A stretch of DNA of 64,000 nucleotides from Haliclona indistincta (GCA_964017065.1 OZ024788.1:11780776-11844775), one strand, 5' to 3'; shown: positions 37,501 to 49,127, numbered from the stretch's first letter. Program-made: numbers and translations. Notes: generated by a model not told the origin, from the sequence alone.

Positions 37501-40500
37501 CTCAAATTTGCGTCCTTTTACGCCAGTGAGTAGCCGCAATTGCCCACACTCAAGTCAGTCGATATGCCCCTCCCACTTCGAAAGTGAAGCCAATAAAGTG
37601 CAACGACCTCGTCAAATTTTGCTCAAAGTTAGTGCTTTGGGGCTGGATACTGAAAAGTACACACAACTAGCAGTGGTTTTGGTGAGTGCAAAATGTAGTC
37701 CAGATCATAGAGAATGCACGAAAATGTGTTTCCGAGCACCCTGAAGCCATAAAATGTCCGAATTTTCTTGGCAGCCATTTTGTTTTTCTTAAAATGTTGT
37801 GAAATTTTCACTGAAGCCATAGAAATGCCGAAGCCAATACGTTTAGCGCAGGGGGCGCGCCGAAAACCGGTCAATTTTGTGCGGTTATTTGTATTCTTCA
37901 ATTTGGCTCAATTTTGGGATATTTTAGCACTTTTTCATAAAGTTATGGTGTCTGAAGTATGTATGTCGCCAAAAGGCGACAATAGGGGTTAAAGGGTTAA
38001 ACACGAGACAGTATTTGTCATACTGAGCATCATGACTGAACACACTGTAGTCACTGGTACTCTTTCCTTTCCTTATAGCTTGATAAGGAATCATAGAAAT
38101 TTAATAATGCATGTTTAGTTCGTTCTGTCAATGGTGCACATACTAACAACATTTGATCACCACATTAGATTGTGACCTGCGTATAACACTCACTGTTAGT
38201 TAGAGTTGTTGGCTGAGAGTGAGAAGTAGTAGCTGGTAAGTCTGGAATGCCGCCAGTCTGGTTGTCAGCTGGAAGAGGTTTGCTAAGTTCGGCTGCTGAA
38301 GCAAATAGTTTGTATAAATTATACATGAAGCTTGATCTGCACACAATGATTATGAGAACAAACCTTGAGCTATCTTCCGTTTCTTTCTCTCATCTAATTC
38401 TTTGCGTACACGAACGATTCGGTCAGCTAACAGCTGATAGTAGGACTCCTACAAATTATAGTCAATATAATAATATTATGTATACAGTAATGGTACTTAC
38501 GCGGCTTCTAGCATTCTCGAACATGGATTTTTCAACATTGATAGCATACTGTACAAGATGAGCTATTCTGGGATCTTGCATTGCTACAGGATCTTGTAAT
38601 GGAACAAAGTAGATGGCTTCAACACTGGCAAGACAGAAAATGAAGACTTTTACACTGCACAGTTTAACTAACAGTTTTTTGATGAGATGACTACGCAGTT
38701 CTAAGGTGATTTCATTTTGCCAAAGCTGAGGGGGCTGGGAGAGACTGGAGAGACCATGCAAAAATATTGATGAGTACAATGTAGCACTGACATACTTGAG
38801 CGAAGGTTGAAAGAGTGAAGTGCCACCCCTGTAACCTACTGGAGGGTTAGAAGAGTCAAAAGGTCTACCAATACCTCTAGGTGCTTCACCCATCGACAGG
38901 GAATAGTCTGAGAATGAAGTAAGTGATAATGAGACAATAGTGTTATGATACTAAATCAGTATATTCAAATACAAGAGTTTTATACATAGAGAGTGATGAC
39001 AATGATAAATAATTATGATTGATACAAGGTGTCTACTTTGCATATGTACAGTAGACACCTTTTCTGGACACTGGTCACTAATGCCAGGTTTCTGTGAGCG
39101 ATGGCAACATTCCGGTGCACCCACATAAGCAATCAATTGCGTGGGTTTTCACTTGACTACGAGGCGCGATTGCACATGAAACTGTTGACTGAGCTTTTTA
39201 GCTGGAAAAACTGGCGTGTATGTCGTGGATAGTCTTACTAGCGACGGCTAATGCCTGCTACTCGTTGTTCTCGATGCTGCCGATAGTTTATTCTATGTGA
39301 TTCACGTTCGCACAATAGTTTTGTTACCTCATTTTACCGCATTTTTACCTAGCCTAAAGCTAGACAGATAGCTAGAAGTGTACATTTTGCACAGAGCATG
39401 TACGGATTGCGAGAAATAATTATGGTAAAGAGTGCAAACTTTTGGCAGTCTTTTTGCACAAAAAATTCACCATAAGTAATCAATTTTTGGACGGCATGTA
39501 TTTTCGGACAGTTGTTTTGTACAAGTTAAAACAGCGAAGGCAGCGTGCGTGGTGGCAACTTGTAGCCACTGAATAGTAACCTGGATTTTGTGAGTGACTG
39601 GTCTGTCGCTTCTACGACCACGCTGGAATTCGCCTCCAAGTGATGTGTTCAGAAGTATGTATTATCGGACAATTGGACCAATTATCGGACTATCGTTTAT
39701 GTCCTCACAGCAACAGTGCAGCATCGCTTCATTTAGTGCTGCTAGTATAATGCCTACCTATGTACTAACCATAAAAAAACAATGGTGGACAGCAATATCA
39801 CTGAAAGCTTCTGGTTTTGGAGAAAGAGGCAACAATGTGTGCGCATTTGGTGTGATCAATGATAAGACAGTTGCCACGTATTAATACATAATGTGTACAT
39901 GTGTGTACACATACATATATGTGTACTAATACAATACTCATAAGATGTACGCTCAAGCTCTGCATTTTACAGTGTAACCACTCCTAACCAAACTCCCAAT
40001 AACGGACACCTCCGTAAAATTATAACAGGTAAGTTGTTAATGCACATAACAATACAAAAACAATACAGATTAAACCTTCATGTAAGGGACACCTCCTTGT
40101 AAAGGACAAATAGCATTTGTACACAACTAGTCTAGCCGCTAGCCCTCTTATTGCTAGGAATTAATGGGCGGGTCACGGCAAAGGCAAAAAGAGGGCTCAG
40201 CAAAACTCTCAAGAAATCGAGTTTCTTTGATCTTTGATTGACGGGAGGAGCGTAACCAAAACCTCGAGTGAGGTCGCTGTTTAGCCAAGAAAACAAATAC
40301 TAGAGCTTAATGTGTGTCTATTCTCTGTCTAAAGTGGCTGAGGATGCCGCTTAACTCGAAATATGTAAGCTTGACCAGCTAGTTTTCCTCCGAAACAATG
40401 ATGAAACAGCAAAAAATAAATGACATGAAGATGAACGCTTCTCTTCGCCTTCGATGTCTTGCCGCTTTGTGTAGCAATTCGAAACGATCAAGTTAGCAGT

Positions 40501-43500
40501 AAAATACTCTTTAGACAGCACTGACGATAGCCATTTTTCTGGTTGCCCAAGATTTAGGGCAACTATATTCATGAGCAATCTGATTGGTCAGTTGAAACTC
40601 ATCCACCAGCGAGTAATGCTAGACCCTCTTTATGCCTTCGCTGTGATCCCGCCCATTAATTCCTAGCGAAAAGAGAGACTATAGACTATGATACAACTTG
40701 TCTAGGTTCCACTGTATGAAAGATAATACGTATAGGTTAACCCGTGGCTACTGAGGAAGTACGCGATATAACCTCAGGGGTTAAAATAACCACCCTCGGT
40801 TATATCATGTACTGCCGAGCTGCCATGTGTTAACCATTGATTTTTGTAGCCCAGGAAGCTCGAGAACACTGCTCTTATGGTTACTAAACGAAGCTAGTAG
40901 GGCCTCCATAGAAGTCACCAGAGGCGAATGACAGCACATTGCTAAAAGACACCAGTGCAGGCAGTACTACGGTGTTGAAACGTGATTGTGAAGTCACTTC
41001 CTGGAAAATACTCGTATTGCCCAATGGTATAACCATAGATTTATTATTTACTAGTACATTCATGGAATGGCAAGGGCGAGCCTGAGCATTGATACCTCGT
41101 TAGTGCATAGTTGTGTATAACATAATTATAGTTATTATTTGCACCAGGTTATGTGGTGACTCCAGATTTTAGTAGATAATTAAGTCTGTATTATGTGAAC
41201 ATCAGTTTCACCACAGATTTTTGTGCTATAATGTTAATATTTAACAGCGCTAATGCGTTTGTTGATGGTGAATAGAATCAATAGTTTGGTTATGTTCAGA
41301 TATGGTGCACTTTCTCCAACCATCTCTTGCTGAGTGTGTTCCTTGCCTAGGCGTCATGGGAACAATGTACCTGGAAGATGTGATGAGTAGGGTTCCTCGG
41401 TCTCCTCACTCACTGCAGGCTCTACTGCTATCACACACGAGCTCATTAGACGTACCAAAGTTACTGTTTGCTCTGTTGCAGCTACTGCTTTCCGCCAGCG
41501 TCTCCGGTAGGCCCTTTGATATTCCTTTTGTCGCTCCAGTCGTCCGCTTTCACGTTGATCGGGTGACTCTCGTCGTCGCTTTCTAGTAGTGGCCTTGTCG
41601 TGTAAAAGTTGTTGCTTTTCAGGTGTCTCTGATCTCTGTTGTTGTCGTCCCTGAGTCATCTGCGCATCACTGCCAGAATGCCAGGTATCTTGTTTGAAAC
41701 CAAGCGCCAATTATAATGTGAGCACGTGCTAAAAAGGGTGTTTCCTACTTCTCGGGAACATTGAAAAGGACAAACGCTACCTCGTGACAGATAGATAGAT
41801 ACATTCCCCGCCGCGTGGGCCAATGTGCCAATCAATGTGGGGCTCGCTCAGGCTCGCCCCAATTACACAAGACAGGATGGGACACTAGCACATTTTCACA
41901 CATTAACACGTGCACTCCTTGTTTCGCTAGCTCTGCAACCTGAGACCAGGCTGAGCACTGTCACATGGCGATTGCGAGCGAAAAAGAGTTGCTGAAACAC
42001 CCAGAAATTGTTCATTCGGCGGTGGTACTGGTATTAAAAGATGACAGCTTTAGTCTACTGACAGCTCCTGCTCAAATGGCTCGAAAGACAGCGAAGAAAC
42101 TGCTATTAAGTCCTCTACAGGGCCTGATGTGTATGCCCAAATAGGCAGGGAAAAAACTACTTGTAGTTGTGATGGCAGTGATTCAATGACCTCTAATGGG
42201 ATAGAAACTGGCAGCTAGAGCTTTTTTGTTTTTCTTTTTGTGTATTTCCTAGCAGTGAATCTCAACTTCTTCCTCTTTATCATACCTGTAAAAAGCCCAT
42301 GTAAACTCTAACAGCAGTTGTAGATGATATTATGACCACATCCATGTAACTCACGCATAATATTATGCACTAGGCACATCTCTCTGCTCTACATCTGTAC
42401 TGTACTATAGATGCTACGACCAAAGGATGGCGAGTTTATCTAGGGCCAAACCAAGTACTAGAAAAGCAATGGTTTGGGCCTGAATGTTGTAGCGCTGTGT
42501 ACGATTTGACAGCTCAAAAAATACTCAATCATGCAACTAGTACATCAAGGCGTTGCACCAATACCTTTAGAGTCGCAGCAGATATTATTTTGACACAGAA
42601 AAAGCTTACAATCGCTCTTCTTCGTCTTTAGATCTGTGAAAGACTATGGCCTTCGCGCCTGCAAGGCGTAAATTTTGAAACACGGAGTGTATGCGCGGCT
42701 CAAGGCAAGATAAAAGGAGCTAAATTTGAGCTAAATTTGGGTTGAGGTCTCTGTATCTGTGACTAATGAATCTGATTAAAACTGGCTCACACCGGTCCCG
42801 CCCTTAGTGTAGGAATGGTGCAAACATGAGTCAAGAGTTCAACTTGTACCAACAACCATCATGGCTAAGACCAAGTACTTGATACAGTGCTAAATACACA
42901 TGCTATTAGTATTAAGGGTGGAAATCCCAAACATCAGGATTACGAATATTTTGGTTTCTACTGTTAGTTGAAGGTTTGGTCAGTCACACTGATCACCCAA
43001 GAAAGTCGCCATTCGTCTTCTGGGCGTAGCAAGCCCCACCCAATGACGAAAAGTTGCGTTTCTTTCCTGAGCATGCCACACCCACACAAAATGTCAGACA
43101 TAAACTTTGGTAGACAAGGAAGAAACGTATGTATCGGATTTTGCAAAAAGGTCTCTGTCTGTAAGTTACAGAGGGGCGAATATTTAATGAGAACAAACGA
43201 TTTCGGCAAAAATCCCCTACCAGCAAGAGCGATGGAAGAAGATACATCTCCTTTTGCCAGAGCGCCAAAAAAATGCCACCTGACGCCCTCCCCACAACCC
43301 ACCCACCCCTATGTGGGTCTCTCGTGATTGCCGAGTACGAAATAATTTTGTTCCAAATACGGCAAGTGCTATTGGAGTGTGGGTACACCCATTTTCCTTG
43401 TAAAACGGGCAAGTAATAGCCAGGACACTGTAGATTATATTGTGCAAAGGGCAGCAAGAAAGAATAGTTCGGGTTTTCCTGGCTTGTATTTGGAACAAAA

Positions 43501-44147
43501 TTATTTCGTACTCGGCAATCACGAGAGACCCACATAGGGGTGGGTGGGTTGTGGGGAGGGCGGGAGGGCGTCAGGTGGCATTTTTTTTGGCGCTCTGGCA
43601 AAAGGAGATGTATCTTCTTCCATCGCTCTTGCTGGTAGGGGATTTTTGCCGAAATCGTTTGTTCTCATTAAATATTCGCCCCTCTGTAACTTACAGACAG
43701 AGACCTTTTTGCAAAATCCGATACATACGTTTCTTCCTTGTCTACCAAAGTTTATGTCTGACATTTTGTGTGGGTGTGGCATGCTCAGGAAAGAAACGCA
43801 ACTTTTCGTCATTGGGTGGGGCTTGCTACGCCCAGAAGACGAATGGCGACTTTCTTGGGTGATCAGTGTGACTGACCAAACCTTCAACTAACAGTAGAAA
43901 CCAAAATATTCGTAATCCTGATGTTTGGGATTTCCACCAGTGTATAATATTTACACATTCCGCTGTATCGATTTAAACACACTACCAATGTAGTACAACT
44001 TACCAGTCGTCAGACAATTCGTTGGAAGTAGGGTCACCCTGGGACGCTTGGTCGGTGGAATACGGCTATAGAGAACGGACAAAGCAACCAGCGCTAGCGA
44101 CGAGTGCACAAGAAGTCACGTGCTACACTCACGTGACAACTTGCCAT
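34565..44147 (-). CDS. KIX-domain protein (CBP/p300-type KIX), multi-exon, one exon missing from the model
   Basis: Exons on the minus strand: 44147-44133 (ATG), 44065-44004, 41669-41456, [gap], 38907-38796, 38744-38673, 38624-38501, 38448-38364, 38295-38194 and 34626-34565 (stop TAG). All listed borders are GT-AG, and phases agree except across the gap, where an exon of 3n+1 bases must be missing. The third exon is Gln/Arg/Lys-rich with a basic KRRR patch. The KIX domain spans three exons: LWQNEITLELRSHLIKKL, then DPRIAHLVQYAINVEKSMFE, then YYQLLADRIVRVRKELDERK. This follows the helix order of the CBP/p300 KIX, which binds activator peptides. No TAZ, bromodomain or acetyltransferase is visible, so this is not a full CBP. 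The C-terminal exon is small and charged. CACGTG motifs lie at 44117-44122 and 44130-44135, at and just inside the start. Confidence 0.65.
34935..35130 (+). repeat. dispersed repeat shared with 58545-58760
   Basis: GCATTCCAATGGC, TATACTCAGCTAGC and AATATAATTATTGTGTGG blocks occur here and, reverse complemented, at 58545-58760, in the same order. It lies in the last KIX intron. Confidence 0.7.
35141..35717. mobile_element. hAT-like MITE
   Basis: 577 bases with terminal inverted repeats beginning CTAGCCTTGTACCCAGG on the left and CTACCCTCGTACCCAGG (reverse complement) on the right. The repeats extend about 80 bases to the CTCTCTATTTGCCACC block. It is flanked by TTCCTAG at 35134-35140 and 35718-35724 (7 bases, possibly 8). 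The TSD length suggests the hAT superfamily. No coding frame. Located in a KIX-gene intron. Confidence 0.7.
35825..35875. repeat. perfect 51-base palindrome
   Basis: Two exact 25-base arms around a single G (AAGCAACGAAATATAAATTA.. and its complement). It would form a hairpin or cruciform. Not part of a longer element that I can see. Confidence 0.95.
36144..36422 (-). CDS. open frame of unknown value
   Basis: 92 codons starting with ATG at 36422. It contains GEIIVVGGH, which is weakly like a kelch strand. It lies inside a KIX-gene intron with no splice partner found. It could be a gene remnant or chance. Confidence 0.15.
   Translation of the reverse strand: MELLANCKAETVRHSVATYRARMRKFMPTRHRCVPGLMGEIIVVGGHTKNQCHVIASWGLYYPLMFDKVPQCKGHGVLGKTMCSAQTRIPTS
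37380..38000 (+). repeat. dispersed repeat ending in AGGGGTTAAAGGGTTAA (copy 1)
   Basis: It shares ordered blocks with 47290-47855, 57640-57870 (reverse) and 60400-60905: CCACTCCCACTTCG, TGCGACCTCGTCA-like, CAGGTGAGCAAA or its equivalent, TTTCCGGGCACC(T/C), GACGTCTA(G/A)AGTAG and RGGGGTTAAAGGGTTAA. Noncoding. This copy is the most diverged. Confidence 0.65.
39470..39700 (+). repeat. diverged repeat with ATTATCGGAC words
   Basis: GTAATCAATTTTTGGAC and several TATTATCGGACAA-type words occur here and, in related form, at 59500-59710 (TATTATCGGACAC, AATCAATTTTCGGAC). No TIRs were assigned. Confidence 0.4.
39970..40714. mobile_element. pogo/Tigger-like MITE with TA target duplication
   Basis: The left end is CAGTGTAACC and the right end is complementary to CAGTGGAACC, each bordered by TA (39968-39969 and 40715-40716). 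Internal AACGGACACCTCCG and AAGGGACACCTCC words are typical of pogo-type termini. It is interrupted by a foldback (next entry). No transposase. Confidence 0.65.
40128..40692. mobile_element. foldback element nested in the pogo-like MITE
   Basis: The ends share an inverted repeat of about 80 bases: TAGTCTA, GCTAGGAATTAATGGGCGGG and GGCAAAGGCA.AAAGAGGG-type blocks. Near-identical ACAAC(T/A)AGTCTAG-like direct repeats lie at 40123-40135 and 40693-40705, so the exact edge and TSD are ambiguous. Confidence 0.65.
40717..41455. other. KIX-gene intron, no further gene
   Basis: Nothing recognised. The missing KIX-gene exon may lie somewhere between 38908 and 41455. Confidence 0.3.
42917..43938. mobile_element. 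1.02 kb foldback with about 450-base arms
   Basis: The arms 42917-43360 and 43486-43938 are nearly perfect reverse complements from GGTGGAAATCCC to GTTCCAAATAC. The 125-base spacer differs. The right arm has an extra GGGAGGGC-type stretch near 43560. Both arms read open for more than 110 codons on each strand because they mirror each other; no known domain appears. No target duplication was found. It sits in a KIX-gene intron. Confidence 0.85.
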
Positions 44148-44254
44148 CTTGAATTGAATTTCGTCGTCAAGCAAGCAGTCCCGGCGGCTTTCATAGACTT
44201 CCTACAAGCGCTTACACTTCAGATTCACTTAGAGATAGTCAAAATGCAGTAGAA

Positions 44255-47200
44255 ATGTATAATAGTGGAGATATGTGCGTAAGCGATGTAACTAATTTTG
44301 ATGGCCGGGTGGCCGCTAGCAGAGGCGTCTGTACTGTGTGTCTGCGCTACATAGCTGTAACCAACTCTGGGGTTGTTCGTACTCATGGACCCATTGGTAG
44401 TAGATGTCAGGGCTCTGGCAGACAGCCTCGTGCTCCTGTGTCTTCTCCTCTGACACGTGGGGCGTCTTCCTCTCAGTCACCATCAGCTTCTTTCTCTGTA
44501 TTGCCGGAGTCGTCCAGTTCCCGTGTCACGGTCCCTTCCCAGTCTCAGCCTAGCCCTTTCGAAGCTATTCCTCCCTTGGCTGTGCTAAAGAGAATCCCCA
44601 GGTCTGCTCGACCCTTGGCTGCCTCTATTCTTGGCTCTATTCTTGCTGATATTGTCGAACACCCTGGTTCGCTCGTTTCCTGGGAGCGTCTCCATCGTTT
44701 TTCCATCCGATGCTTGAGAGTTCCTCCTTCTTCCCGGACCCCTAAACATAAGTCATTGTCTTCTCTTGTGAAACAACAGCTGAAGGCAGAGCTAGATCCC
44801 ACAGATGTGTTGCCCCCAAAACCCAGGAAGGCAGGTTCAAGATCTGGTCACTTTGCCGAGGAGGATGTCTCTCAGCAGTTGGCTCGGAGAGTTTCTGCTA
44901 AACTGGAGGAGGGAGACTTTGTTGGGGCAGTGCGTTTGGCTTCCTCCGAGGAAAAATTAGCTGCCTTCTCTCCGGAGACTCTCTCGGCTCTCAAATCGAA
45001 GCATCCTGCCCCACACCCTGACTCAGATATTCCTCCAGCTCCATCACCTCCTGTTTCTGCTGCTGTGTTTCCAAAGTCGGCTGTTGTTCGTGCCATCAAG
45101 TCTTTTCCTAATGGTTCCGCTGGTGGTCCAGATAAATTACGTCCTCAGCACCTCAAAGACATTTTGCAAGCTACTGGTGAAGAAGAGTCTTCCTTTTTAG
45201 ACTCTCTGGTGTCTTTCTGTTCTCTTGTGCTAGAGGGTGGAGTGCCTGCTGCCGTTCGCCCCTTCTTTTTTGGAGCCTCCCTGGTTGCCTTGGAGAAGAA
45301 AGATGGCGGGGTTCGTCCTATCGCTGTTGGGTGGACCTTGAGAAGACTGGTATCGAAGATTGCTGGTTATATGGTGGTTGATGAACTTGCCGATCTGCTG
45401 AGTCCACGCCAACTTGGCTACGGGATTAAGGGAGGTGCAGAAGCTATTGTCCATGCTGGTAGAAAGTTTCTTCAGAGCTCAGCGTCAGATCATGTTTTGC
45501 TGAAGCTCGACTTTCGTAATGCCTTCAATTCCATCAGGAGAGATAAGATGCTTGAGGCAGTGCGTGAACTTGCGCCTGACATCTATCCATTGGTGCATTC
45601 AGCCTATGCTACCCCTTCCATCCTACGTTGGAATGAAGAAGTAATTTTGTCTTCTGAAGGTGTTCAACAAGGGGATCCTCTTGGTCCTCCTCTATTTTGT
45701 CTTGCCTTACATCATCATTGTGCACCGCTGACTTCCTCATTCGCTGTCATGTATCTGGATGATGTCTCTTTGGGTGGACCTGTGGAGGATGTCCTGCATG
45801 CATGACCTGGAGGTGGTTAGAGACTTGGAAAACTTGGGTTTGGTTCTTAATAATCGCAAGTCAGAGATCATTTGTAAAGATGTTTCTATCCAAGATGCTA
45901 TGTTACTCAATCTCCCTGGTGCTAAGTTAGTCAGCCCTGAGTTGGCAAGTCTCCTGGGTTCGCCTTTGGGAGATGTGAGTTCTATTGATCTGGCTTTGGA
46001 GGAGAAAACTGAATACCTACGGCATATGGGCTCCAGACTGAAGCTTCTCTCTGCCCATGATTCTCTTATTCTACTCCGTCACAGTCTCTCCATTCCTAAA
46101 TTGCAGTATCTCCTCCGTACGGCTCCCTGTTTTCTGTCCTCTCGATTGGTTGACTATGACTCTATCCTGAGATCTATTTTAGGTGCTGTCACAAACACTC
46201 CCATCGATTCCAACAATGATGCGTGGATACAGGCTTCCCTTCCTGTCAGACTAGGTGGGCTTGGTGTGCGACGTGCTTGTCAGATAGCTCCATCTGCTTT
46301 CCTTGCTTCCTCTATGGCCTCTCAAGATTTAGTTTCAGCCATCATCCCTTCCCTCCATTGCTTACCTACCCCTGCCGCTGATTCAGCTTTGTCTTTATGG
46401 TCACAAGGCCACTCCTTCAGCCCTCCACAAGATGAGGATGCAGCTTTACAAAGCAAGTGGGATTCAGTTCTCACAACTTTGGATGCCTCTACCTTGCTTA
46501 CCTCTGCACTTGATGACACTGACCGTGCAAGATTGCTGGCAGTGAGGTCTAAGGCCTCTGGAGCTTGGCTCCAGGCTCTCCCTGTGTCATCTCTTGGTCT
46601 AAGACTGGATGACAGTTCCCTCAGAATTGCTGTTGGGTTGAGATTGGGAACTGACATATGTGCTCCTCATCTGTGCCGTCATTGTGATTCTGAAGTGGGT
46701 CCTCGAGGTTTACATGGCCTCAGCTGTAGGTACAGTGAGGGAAGACACTCAAGACATGCTTCTGTTAATGACATTCTTCACCGAGCCCTCACTGCAGCCA
46801 AGATTCCCTCAAGATTAGAACCATCAGGTCTCTCAAGTACAGATGGATCTCGCCCTGATGGCATGACTATTGTTCCTTGGCGATCCGGTCGTCCCCTGGT
46901 TTGGGATGCCACATGCCCCGATACTCTTGCTGTATCCTATCGAAGTCGGGCTACATGTGGAGCGGGTCGTGTGGCAGCACTGGCTGAGGAGAAGAAGTCG
47001 GACAAATTTTCACATCTCTCCAGTCAATATCACTTTGTCCCAGTTGCCATTGAGACCTTGGAGCCATGGGCCCTGCTGCAGCATCTCTCATCAAAGAACT
47101 TGGGTCTAGAGGTTCTCATGAAACCGGCGAAGAAAAGTTTGGCCTATATCTGTATCAAAGACTTTCCATGGCAGTTCAGAGGGGTAATGCTGCCTCAGTT

Positions 47201-47297
47201 ATTGGTTCGATTCCTTGTTCGTCTGCTGCTGCCTAACTTTGCTATTATCTTAATTTATTTTTCCTTGCCTTACCATGACTTGTATTTTCATTACTGA
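44255..47297 (+). mobile_element. non-LTR retrotransposon with RT and restriction-like endonuclease, frameshifted
   Basis: One long coding region is now in pieces. The first frame (44255-45805) has an N-terminal CxxC..H..C knuckle, a Pro/Ser-rich linker, and the RT core: FFFGASLVALEKKDGG, LKLDFRNAFNS, GVQQGDPLGPPLF and the catalytic YLDDV. A 4-base direct duplication (GCATGCAT at about 45797-45804) shifts the frame. The second frame (45759-47297) has the thumb region, a C-x4-C-x2-C..H..C finger (CAPHLCRHCDSEV..LHGLSC) and a restriction-like endonuclease core (RPDGM..VWDATCPDT). A second small indel near 47150 puts the last 40 codons in another frame. The order RT, CCHC finger, PD-D/E endonuclease resembles R2/CRE-like elements. 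It is inactive as it stands. No poly(A) tail or TSD was identified. Confidence 0.85.
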
Positions 47298-47299
47298 AT

Positions 47300-47855
47300 T
47301 ATTTTGACAACAATTTGATTTCCTCTAAGCTGACAATTTGTCTCGTGATTTTCTACAACATGCAGTACGCTAGCTGTTCCAAACTAGCACTGCTTCTGGC
47401 GTGTCAAAGTTTACGACCATGTACTAAACTCTGAGTTGGCCACTCCCACTTCGGAACTAAAACCGCTTACGTGCTGCGACCTCGTCATTTTTCAGCCAAT
47501 TTTGGTCTTCCTTTAGCCCTGGTGACTGATACAAAAACCTGGTGGTGCCCAGGTGAGCAAACAGCACAGTTTAGACCATATTCTATGCCAAAGTATGCAT
47601 TTCCGGGCACCTCGAAGCCCAAGAAATGCCGAAAGCAGCGAGGGGCTCCGCCCCTTCGAACTCCGGGTTAACTTTAAAAATCACCGTTCCCCCGTTCTAT
47701 ATGGTTTAGTGGGAGGGCGCGACGAAAAACAGTGGGTTTTTCAATTAAACTTGATTTGACCTTTCTAGAGCACTTTTCACACTAGTTATGACGTCTAGAG
47801 TAGGTGGAGTCAATTATGACGACAAAAGGCGTCATTAGGGGTTAAAGGGTTAACT
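47300..47855 (+). repeat. dispersed repeat ending in AGGGGTTAAAGGGTTAA (copy 2)
   Basis: The best-preserved copy of the family described at 37380. It begins around CTGACAATTTGTCTCG, directly after the retrotransposon tail. It shares GTAC(G)CTAGCTGT.CCAAACTAG, TTTACGAC and ATTCTATGCCAAAGTATG blocks with the copy at 60400. Confidence 0.75.
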
Positions 47856-48180
47856 TAGGTACTGGGTAATTTTGAGATGACCATTATTACTGAGAAGAAA
47901 GGTGCATTGGTGTTCTACCATATATATTCTATTCCGTATCCTCGTTGGGTTTTAGTATCGAAATCAGATATTTTACAACCTCGAAGTGGTCATTGTTTAG
48001 TAGGCGGAATGCAGTGGTATGGAATTAAGCACGCAATTTCAGCGTGCCTCAAGATGTTCTGCCACGGGCCTGTCCTAAACGCCTCCACACATTCTTCTTG
48101 TAAGCGTCTTTCACTGAAGAAGACGCTTGGCAAGATGCGCCTTCAGTACTGATATGCGCCGGTAGTGGTGGTCGTAATGG
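47856..48180. other. junction segment upstream of the semaphorin duplication
   Basis: An open frame of 91 codons (47877-48152, plus strand) has a PRSGHCLVGG stretch with weak kelch-like character but no splice support. It is probably not a gene. It ends just before the duplication breakpoint. Confidence 0.25.
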
Positions 48181-49127
48181 TGATTTACTCGAGAGTTGCA
48201 CGTATATGTAAGAATGATACTGGTAGGCCTGATCCTCAGGTCATCGGATCCACTCCTGTCTTCACTACTTATGTGAAAGCTCGCATGGCGTGCAGAGCAT
48301 CCAGTATATCTACCGTTGACTATTACTACAATATGACCTAGAACAGTTGCGAGGAGGTTCAATGGGTGCAAGTGAATCACCTTGGGCTCCACATTATTGT
48401 AACATTCATGAGCCGTACAGCCTTACTGAGTACATGTATTTTGTTAACTGAAGTACTTTACGAGAATGCAATGGAAAAATCAAAATTCAATATACCGATA
48501 GCATGCCCAGTTCTTGGTTCAACCCTTTTGCAATTTCTAGATCTGCTCCTCAGAAAGCATGTAGCTATAGTTTACTACACTTGATCTGTAATATGAGGCA
48601 TAGTACTAGGCACTCATGAACCTGAGTTCCAGGAGTTGCATTTTCGCTTGTATCCTAGGCTAGCTGACTATGCGTGACTGTGCGTGATGTCCTGTACGGT
48701 AGTTATGTGCATGTATACATAGCACACTAAATGAGCATGCTCTGTTATTTATTGTACATGTCTATTGTAAATATCTCAGCATGTTTGTATTATAGTATAA
48801 GTATTGCATTGTTTAGTGTGTGGGTGAGCTGGTATATTGTTTACGAACAAGTTAGGTACTTTTTATTTTTTGTGACAGATGGTTGTGTGTCTTGCTTGCC
48901 GTGTTTTATATCTCATTTATTATTCTGTAGAGGATACCTTCTACTCTGGTTCCAATACCTCTGTCAGCCCAGTTGCAGAGGAACACTTGTACGGAGTATT
49001 CCGCTCTCCAGAGTAAGTATATGCATCTGACCACATAGTCAAGGACACACATAGAAACATAAAAAACATAAAATTTTGGAAACAGAAAACATAATTTTGC
49101 ACTACCTTTTGCCTATGATTTTAACTC

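Noticed and set aside
42964..43891. Open frames of 112-202 codons on both strands
   Set aside because: Mirror copies produced by the foldback arms; no domain, and the reading continues through the palindrome centre only by symmetry.
34565..44147. Full CBP/p300 gene
   Set aside because: Only the KIX domain is visible in 9.6 kb; no TAZ, bromodomain, HAT or ZZ signatures.
44255..47297. Endogenous retrovirus or LTR element
   Set aside because: No LTRs, protease, RNase H or integrase; the RT motifs and restriction-like endonuclease point to a non-LTR element.
47877..48152. Kelch-type gene at the duplication breakpoint
   Set aside because: One weak PRSGHC-like stretch, no second kelch motif and no splice sites.
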